DNA from: Begonia masoniana
Lineage: Eukaryota; Streptophyta; Magnoliopsida; Cucurbitales; Begoniaceae
Reading direction: 5' to 3'
Length of the DNA: 64,000 nt
Assembly: GCA_022432975.1 (NCBI GenBank)
Contig: CM039505.1
Coordinates: forward strand, 21,335,338 to 21,399,337
Positions within the stretch are counted from its first letter, which is position 1, and each line of letters begins with the position of its first letter. Positions 57,266-64,000 of this stretch are shown piece after piece. The translations under genes and the position numbers were made by a program. Below the pieces are notes generated by a model. It saw only the letters and a list, made by a program, of their open reading frames with translations. It had not been told where the DNA came from and did no database searches.

Positions 57266-57610
57266 GAAGAGGTAGTCTTCCGGCTGACGCCATCGGCAGA
57301 TGCCGAAGGAATAGTTGTTGATGGTTTAGTCTTCCGGCTGACGTCATCGGCAGATGCCGAAGGGTAGTTGTTTGTTGGTTTAGTCTTCCGGCTGACGTCA
57401 TCGGCAGATGCCGAGAGTTAATTGTTTGATGGTTTAGTCTTCCGGCTGACGTCATCGGCAGATGCCGAAGGGTAGTTGTTTGTTGGTTTAGTCTTCCGGC
57501 TGACGTCATCGGCAGATGCCGAAGAATAGTTGTATGATGGTTTAGTCTTCCGGCTGACGTCATCGGCAGATGCCGAAGAATAGTTGTATGACGGTTTAGT
57601 CTTCTGAACA
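57266..57610 (+). repeat. ~55-bp TGACGTCA repeats in sE, 6 copies
   Basis: Units start AGTCTTCCGGCTGACGTC and continue ATCGGCAGATGCCGAA. Five of six keep the TGACGTCA palindrome; the first reads TGACGCCA. Same motif, inverted, as the 23-bp unit of the sA array. Confidence 0.9.
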
Positions 57611-57795
57611 ACGTCACCGGAAGATGTAAAATGTGTTTTGTCGCTTAGCGACCGGAAGATGTAAAATGTGTTTTGTCGCTTAGCGACCGGAAGATGTAAA
57701 TGTGTTTGTCGCTTAGCGACCGGAAGATGTAAATGTGTTTTGTCGCTTAGCGACCGGAAGATGTAAAATATGTCTTGTCGCTTAGTGACCGAATG
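57605..57795 (+). repeat. 35-bp repeats in sE, about 5 copies
   Basis: Unit GACCGGAAGATGTAAAATGT then GTTTTGTCGCTTAGC. It contains GTCGCT-T-AGCGAC, a six-base inverted repeat with a one-base centre. Copies here are heterogeneous; homogeneous arrays of the same unit appear in sD at 58507-59763. Confidence 0.88.
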
Positions 57796-58506
57796 ATGTT
57801 TTAATTTAGCACGCGAGGCCCACGTGCCCACCGGAAGATGTCTCCTTTTAGGTGATGATAAGCGAGTCACGCGTAATACACGTGATGACCGACGACTAAA
57901 TTTCTGAGGGTGTCAACAGCATGCAACCTATGCAACCCGAGTGGTATTTTGTTAAGAGAATGGAGGGCGACTTCCTCTTTTCCGAAATTGTCAAGAAACC
58001 GATGACCGAGTCCAGTCTCTCGACTCTGTGAAAGTTTGAGCCGACGAGGCGTGGGAAGTTGGGCATGAGAGGGTTCGTCTTCCTTAATGGTTCTGCGTCT
58101 CTATTACCAGTTAGAAAAAAAAATATATATGTAAAAGTACGTTGAGAGATAGTAGTGAATGTAATATAGTAAAAGTCAAGCAAACGATTAATGAAAGGAC
58201 ATGAACACGTGACGGCTCCTGGCCGGGGTCGTTACACGATCTGCAAACGCTCTGGATTTTGCCCATTTCTAGGGGCTTCAACCAATCTATCATCATTAGG
58301 CACCGTCGATTGGCTGATGCAAGGGCAGCGCGCTCTTGCGCACCCGCTTGCCCCGCCTGCAACGCGCCCAGCGCACCAAACCCCTCCCTTTTCCTTTCCT
58401 TTGCCTTTTCTTCACCATTTTTACCTAAAAACTCATCCACATAATATCCTCAATGCATTTATATCTTTCTCCACCTAATATGCACACCCTTTTCATTTAA
58501 AAATTT

Positions 58507-59018
58507 CATCCGAAATCGCTTAGCGACCGGAAGATGTAAAATGTGTTTTGTCGCTTAGCGACCGGAAGATGTAAAATGTGTTTTGTCGCTTAGCGACCGG
58601 AAGATGTAAAATGTGTTTTGTCGCTTAGCGACCGGAAGATGTAAAATGTGTTTTGTCGCTTAGCGACCGGAAGATGTAAAATGTGTTTTGTCGCTTAGCG
58701 ACCGGAAGATGTAAAATGTGTTTTGTCGCTTAGCGACCGGAAGATGTAAAATGTGTTTTGTCGCTTAGCGACCGGAAGATGTAAAATGTGTTTTGTCGCT
58801 TAGCGACCGGAAGATGTAAAATGTGTTTTGTCGCTTAGCGACCGGAAGATGTAAAATGTGTTTTGTCGCTTAGCGACCGGAAGATGTAAAATGTGTTTTG
58901 TCGCTTAGCGACCGGAAGATGTAAAATGTGTTTTGTCGCTTAGCGACCGGAAGATGTAAAATGTGTTTTGTCGCTTAGCGACCGGAAGATGTAAAATGTG
59001 TTTTGTCGCTTAGCGACC
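58507..59018 (+). repeat. 35-bp array 1 in sD, about 14 copies
   Basis: Uniform copies of the sE 35-bp unit, inside sD rather than sE. It begins right after host CCGAAAT at the hexamer CGCTTA. Confidence 0.9.
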
Positions 59019-59356
59019 GCATGCAACCTATGCAGACCCGAGTGGTATTTTGTTAAGCGAATGAGGGCACTTCCTCTTTTCCCGAAATTGTCAAGAAACC
59101 GATGACCGAGTCCAGTCGCTCGACTCTGTGAAAGTTTGAGCCGACGAGGCGTGGGAAGTTGGGCATGAGAGGGTTCGTCTTCCTTAATGTTCTGCGTCTC
59201 TATTACATGTTTAGAAAAAAAAAATATATCTGTAAAATGTGAAAGTCTGTTGAGAGATAGTAAGTGAATGTAATAATAGTAAAAGTCAAGCAAAGATTAA
59301 TGAAAGGACATGAACACGTGACGGCTCCTGGCCGGGGTCGGTACACGATCTGCAAC
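59019..59356 (+). repeat. Duplicate of sE 3' tail plus sD junction
   Basis: Copy of 57919-58247, including the sE terminus, the TSD and the following TGCAA of sD. It differs by several single-base indels. Flanked on both sides by 35-bp arrays. Confidence 0.88.
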
Positions 59357-59763
59357 GTAAAATGTGTTTTGTCGCTTAGCGACCGGAAGATGTAAAATGT
59401 GTTTTGTCGCTTAGCGACCGGAAGATGTAAAATGTGTTTTGTCGCTTAGCGACCGGAAGATGTAAAATGTGTTTTGTCGCTTAGCGACCGGAAGATGTAA
59501 AATGTGTTTTGTCGCTTAGCGACCGGAAGATGTAAAATGTGTTTTGTCGCTTAGCGACCGGAAGATGTAAAATGTGTTTTGTCGCTTAGCGACCGGAAGA
59601 TGTAAAATGTGTTTTGTCGCTTAGCGACCGGAAGATGTAAAATGTGTTTTGTCGCTTAGCGACCGGAAGATGTAAAATGTGTTTTGTCGCTTAGCGACCG
59701 GAAGATGTAAAATGTGTTTTGTCGCTTAGCGACCGGAAGATGTAAAATGTGTTTTGTCGCTTA
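59357..59763 (+). repeat. 35-bp array 2 in sD, about 12 copies
   Basis: Continues the same unit and ends TTTGTCGCTTA, after which sD resumes with AAATTATC. The hexamer CGCTTA thus occurs at both edges of the foreign block. Confidence 0.9.
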
Positions 59764-62494
59764 AAATTATCAAAAAAAAATATATATAATATATTATCCA
59801 AATCAAACTCCAAGCAAATCCACTAGACAACCTAAAATCAAACAAGCTATCCAACAACTAATCCTATATCTATCACATTTACCTACATATACAAAAACAT
59901 CGCTCGGAGCACACCCACGGGTCGGTAAGCCTTGCCAAAACACATCCCGTCACCACGAGCACAACCCGTCGACCACCTTTGCTCTGTCATCGAGAGGAGT
60001 CTCCTCACCTTCCACTTCGTCACCTACATCATACGATTTAAACAGTAAATCTAATGCTTAGTAAAAAGTGCACTAAACATACATACACGTAAATGCATGA
60101 TTTCTTAAAACATGTTCATTTTTCACTTATTTACGTTACGTAACATGAAAAAGTAGGTTTAGGCATGAGTAGTCACAAGCACCATCTCGTCTACCCTGTA
60201 GACCACATACTTGCCTTGAGTTGCCATTTATCGGGTGTATTTGTCGTGCCATGAGTTGCCATATACGTGACCTATGCCCTACTCATCCTCAAACCTCACT
60301 TAACATTTACACATTCTACTTCGTTTACTTGAAAACATGGATACAAAAACGTTTCATATGTCCTTGAAAGTAAAACATGATGCATGAGAGAACTACACTT
60401 AACATATCATCAAAAACAATTCACAACATACATAAACATACTTAACTTATGAACGAACCTAACACACCGTTAATAGCTAACGTCCTAGGCTACCCGACTC
60501 TTTAAAACCCCACAATCATGAAAACACCATCAAAACTCATAAATCATAACATCGATATAATATAGGGCCCTAAGGGCCGAAAGCCTAACACACACTTACT
60601 TGGCGTCCTTCGAAATGCCGAGCACCATCCTTAAACTTGGTTCACCTAAGGCAATTTACAATCCGTCATTAGAACCAACTTTACATAAACCGTTTCTAAA
60701 ACCAAACGAAACTCTTAGCTAAGGAAATTTTTCCTAAAACTCTAATTTACGTCATTCGAGAATTTCATCAAGCACATTGTGCTCACAAACTCCATAACCT
60801 AGCATTAATGGCTTTTACACCTCCCAACCACCAATTTCCACCCTATTGCCAACAACCATCATAAATTCACTCTAATCTACCAACTAAAATCATAAATACT
60901 TCATTATCAACCACAAATACGGTAAAACTATCAATTTACAACAAAAATAAGAAATCTCAACCCTAATCAAAATCCTACCCTAAAACGGCATACTAACATC
61001 TAGAATAGTAGAGCCTTACCTAGAGTGTTGATTCGTCGAAGAAAATTGAAAGAAAAATGGACGTTGGAGGAGAGCGTTGATCGGCATAGAAGAACTGACA
61101 AAGGGGAAGGGAGAAAATCGCTAAGGGAAGGGATGAAGGGGTTTTCTGCAGAGTGCTCTACGTGAAGGGGGGGGGGGGTTTGCTTGATTTTTATAAATTT
61201 TTACTTTCCAAATTACTATTTTGCCCCTCCACTTGATTTTCTAACGAATCCATTATTTAGACTCTCGATTTGGTTTCTCTGAAACTTCCTTATTCCACCA
61301 AATATTCCAACTTATTCCTAGGGTTCTAACAAAACTTCCTGTTTGTCAAACGGGCCCAATTTACTATTTTTACGAATATAACCCTAAAAATCAGAAAACC
61401 TGAAAATTAAAAATCTGGGTGTTACACTTTATCTAGACATTTAGTGTAGCATGGTCCAAAGTCTTCATCAAATTCATAACTATTCTTGTTCCACTCGAAT
61501 CCAAAGAACCTAGTTCCTAGTTTGGTTAGAAGGATGCATTTTCTAGATAGTACATCAGCGACTACATTGTTTTCTCCCTTCACGTATTTAAGGGTATAAG
61601 AAACCTTTTCAAGAATTCCACTCACGTCGCATGTCTATTATTTAATTTATTCTGACTTTTGATATGCTTCAAAGCTTGGTGATCAGTATGTATAATAAAG
61701 TTCTTAGACAATAGATAGTGTTCCCAATGCTCTAGGGCCCGTATGACGGCATAGAATTCTTGTCATACATGGAATAGTTTAGGGCGGCTCCTTTGAGCTT
61801 CTCACTAAAATATGCAAGAGGTCTTCCTTCTTGCATAAGGACTACCCCGATGCCAACTCTTGACACATCATTGTCGACCTCAAAAACCTTGTTGAAGTCA
61901 GGGAGTGCCAAAATAGGAAAGTTGCATAATTTTTCTTTTATTAGCTCAAAACTCTGCTGACAAGCTGAGGTCCATTGAAATTCCTGACCCTTTTTGGTGC
62001 AATCCATGAGGGGTGCAACGTTGAAACTGAAATCCTTAATAAACCTCCTATAAAATGAGGTGAGTCTGTGGAAGCTATGTACGTCCATTGCTCCTTTAGG
62101 AGGAGGCCAGTCATTTATGGCCTTTGATCTTTTCTTCATCAACTTCCATTCCATCTTTGGAAATAATAAATCCTAAGTAGTACACTTTCTCTTGGAGATT
62201 GCCGAATAACTTGGTATTTTGAAATAGGATACTAAGGTGGTTTAGGTGTCGTGGAAGATCTAAACTGTACACCAATATGTCATCGAAGTAAACGACAATG
62301 AATTTTCCTAAGAATTCATTAAGCACGCGGTGCATCAAACGCATGAAGGTACTTGAGGCATTTGAAAGCTCGAATGACATCATCATCCATTCAAACAACC
62401 CATATTTTATATTGAAGGTTGTCTTCCATTCAGCACTTTCTTTCATCATAATTTGATGGTACCCGCTCTTGAGGTCCACCTTTGAAAATACTAC

Positions 62495-64000
62495 TGTAAC
62501 GACCCCAGTGGAATCGCCACACAAATTCATTACTTGATCTCTTAATCATTTGATTCTTACTTCCATACACCTTGTTCATTATTAGTGTTAATATTATTCC
62601 CTCTTTGTTTTCTCTTTTTTTTTTTTTTCAAACATCTCTTGATCTGCATCTACCGATAACGTTATAGACTCACATCGACCGATGATCACGTGTCCGCCAC
62701 GCAACACATCTGATCTCAACCAGCAATAGACATCCACCGGTGGTCACGGGCATTGCACGTGCCTAATTAAAGACATTGCCCGGTCCCGAACATTCTCCAC
62801 TAGATGTTCATATTTACCCTACATCGACCGGTGGACATGTGTGCCTCACGTGACCGATTTAAAACATTACCTGAACATTAAACGACAAGAAAATACTCTA
62901 CATCTGCCGATCACTAGACGACAAAATAACATCTTCATCTTCCGGTGACTCAAATACATTTCATCCACCGAACGCTAGACGACAAAATAACATTCCCAGC
63001 ATCCGGTGAAGAAATACACTTCATCCACCGAACGCTAGACGACAAATTAAAATTCCCAGCATCCGGTGAAGAAATACACTTCATCCACCGAACGCTAGAC
63101 GACAAATTAACATTTACATCATCGGGCATGGAAACAAACTACATCTTCCGGTGACGTCATACTACATCTTCCGGTGACGTCACCCGGAAGACTCAATCGT
63201 TCAACTCCCATCATTTGACATCCGCCGATGACGTCAGCCGGATGATTGCCTCATCCAGCTTCTATCATACGGCAGTAAAACACTATAATCATCAAACATC
63301 TTCATCCGATAGAACATATCACAACTCACCCGATTCTTAACTTAGTAACTATAAACATCAAAGAGTAAGGATCATAAACTCATCCAAAATACGCATAGCG
63401 GAAGACTTAAGCAACACAAACCATTCAATAATCCTTAAAGTCGTATTCAGACTCTAAAGTCAAACCATTCAAATCCGAATCTCATTGTTATAGGAAATTC
63501 TGTTCTACTTAGTCATTTGTTTATCATAAACTTTTCTGACTTACTATGAGCATAACCAGGGAACTTAATCGCCTATCCAGCCTTGCACTATCACACTGAG
63601 CATCCTCCAGCAACCAGCTTTAAACATTCTCTTGGAATTGGGAATCCTCACCTATTAACTCTTCTCCTACATCAAAAGGTTCAACTATAAGCCTAATGCT
63701 TAGTAAGGAATGCAACAATAACATGAATGCATGAATGAATATTTCGGAGAAATACATGGTCTTAAGTCTTTTCTTGTTCATAATCGCCATCCATAATCAT
63801 GAATCATATTCATCATTCGTAATCATTGTTCATAATCATTGTTCATATTCATCATTCGTAATCATTGTTCATATTCATCATTCGTAATCATTGTTCATAA
63901 TCATTGTTCATATTCATCATTTAAGTTGTGTGGAATGAGAGAGCATTTGTGCCGGTAAAGGGGGTTCGACAGTGAATTTGATCATGGTCCCTACTGCGGG
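62495..64000 (-). mobile_element. LTR of sE family, incomplete at window end (minus)
   Basis: TGTAACGACCCC at 62495 interrupts the CRMx RT sequence. Candidate TSD is ACTAC (62490-62494), with the partner outside the window. Minus orientation: CCTACATC near 63669 with AAGCCTAATGCTTAGTAAGG matches the acceptor region of sE (56870-56914). Several TGACGTCA motifs at 63155-63235, and ATCATTGTTCATATTCATC-type repeats at 63790-63920. Confidence 0.82.
62959..63125. repeat. 60-bp tandem repeat, about 3 copies
   Basis: Units of TTCATCCACCGAACGCTAGA then CGACAAATTAACATTCCCAG and CATCCGGTGAAGAAATACAC. They lie in the TGACGTCA-rich zone of the LTR. An open frame of 69 codons runs through it and is a repeat artefact. 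Confidence 0.8.

Larger units (their letters stand above)
55560..58236 (+). mobile_element. Solo LTR sE (plus)
   Basis: TGTAACACCC to GGGGTCGTTACA, 2677 bp, TSD CGATC at 55555-55559 and 58237-58241. Donor-like CCAGGTAAGT at 56253; arms 56292-56305 and 56901-56914 (one G-U, one mismatch); acceptor-like GTGTAGG. GTAGCCGACATTCCC near 55767 corresponds to the start block of the other LTRs. Repeats at 56530-56740, 57266-57610 and 57605-57795. Confidence 0.9.
54996..61426 (-). mobile_element. Solo LTR sD (minus) with nested sE
   Basis: TGTGACGACCCC to GGGTGTTACA, TSD CTTTA at 54991-54995 and 61427-61431. Own sequence is 54996-55554, 58242-58506 and about 59764-61426, near 2.5 kb; the rest is sE and a foreign repeat block. 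Minus orientation, with acceptor-side arm CCTACATCATAC at 60023-60034 and donor-side arm at 60554-60566 (pairing kept only through G-U). Hairpin GTCTAC/GTAGAC near 60197. G run near 61168. No coding content. Confidence 0.85.
53630..62494 (-). pseudogene. pol: CRMx pol (RT to integrase), split by solo LTR sD
   Basis: Minus-strand pol of the second family. RT from 62494: VFSKVDLKSGYHQI, then VVYFDDILVYS with an intact FDD box (about 62290). RNase H follows ([20 protein letters not shown], about 61890), then VKGENNVVADVLSRK (about 61570). The frame breaks at sD and resumes exactly at 54990 (CLDK joined to VEGGYHIMDG), then integrase zinc-binding region (EAHSGRLAGHFG; C-VVC), DDE core (IDFVLGMPRT, then [16 protein letters not shown]) and C-terminus to LHILP at 53633. 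Stops and frameshifts lie near 61730, 54850, 54510 and 54060. The RT N-terminus and protease are cut off by the LTR at 62495. Confidence 0.85.

Noticed and set aside
57418..57870. 150-codon minus frame with repeated SSASADDVSRKTKP
   Set aside because: It reads the 54-55 bp and 35-bp repeats of sE. No non-repeat coding sequence.

Overview
This window is pure plant intergenic repeat DNA: AT-rich, with nested chromovirus (Ty3/gypsy) LTR retrotransposons, a Mutator-like DNA transposon (MULE) and many solo LTRs. I found no host protein gene, tRNA or rRNA. The mix (Tekay-type chromoviruses with C-terminal chromodomain, long 2-3 kb LTRs, MuDR-type transposase, plant zf-GRF gene) points to an angiosperm, probably a eudicot. 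I cannot name the species.

Layout, with names used below. TekC is an old minus-strand Tekay remnant: its 3' LTR is cut into 525-777, 23264-24963 and 46893-46926, and its pol 3' end is 46927-48430. Two large insertions sit in that one LTR. The first is the MULE (778-23254, 9-bp target-site duplication, TSD), which carries a mudrA-like transposase pseudogene and an antisense zf-GRF gene. The MULE was itself hit by TekB (1720-16220, minus) and by solo LTR sC (16566-19325). TekB's left LTR holds solo LTRs sB (2489-4683) and sA (5241-8409, with a 1.7-kb array). The second is LARD (24964-46887, plus), a non-coding LTR element with 2.3-3.2 kb LTRs. It was hit by TekA (29318-40626, plus, almost intact) and solo LTR sG (42267-44343); TekA's gag-pol was hit by solo LTR sH (32644-35254).

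Right of 48430 lies a second, non-Tekay Ty3/gypsy family on the minus strand (CRM/Reina-like, called CRMx). It is permuted: gag (48431-51642, split by solo LTR sF 49089-51457), primer-binding site (PBS), one LTR (51712-53590), then pol (53630-62494). Pol is split by solo LTR sD (54996-61426), which contains solo LTR sE (55560-58236) and a foreign 35-bp repeat block. One more LTR starts at 62495 and runs off the window. Nearly every insertion was bounded by reading the same 5-bp TSD on both sides, and the interrupted reading frames rejoin exactly.

How it works together: TekA and TekB encode gag, protease, RT, RNase H, integrase and chromodomain. LARD has only LTRs, PBS and a polypurine tract (PPT) like theirs and would depend on such partners. 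The most unusual observation is shared by almost all the Tekay-type LTRs. A predicted intron is bracketed by a ~12-15 bp inverted repeat whose right arm contains the 3' splice site. The arms covary between families. The enclosed loop carries family-specific minisatellites that each encode small hairpins (in LARD, up to 46 tandem cUUCGg tetraloop hairpins). A second shared block near the LTR 3' end is rich in TGACGTCA sites. Some regions near long arrays show indel clusters that may be consensus errors.
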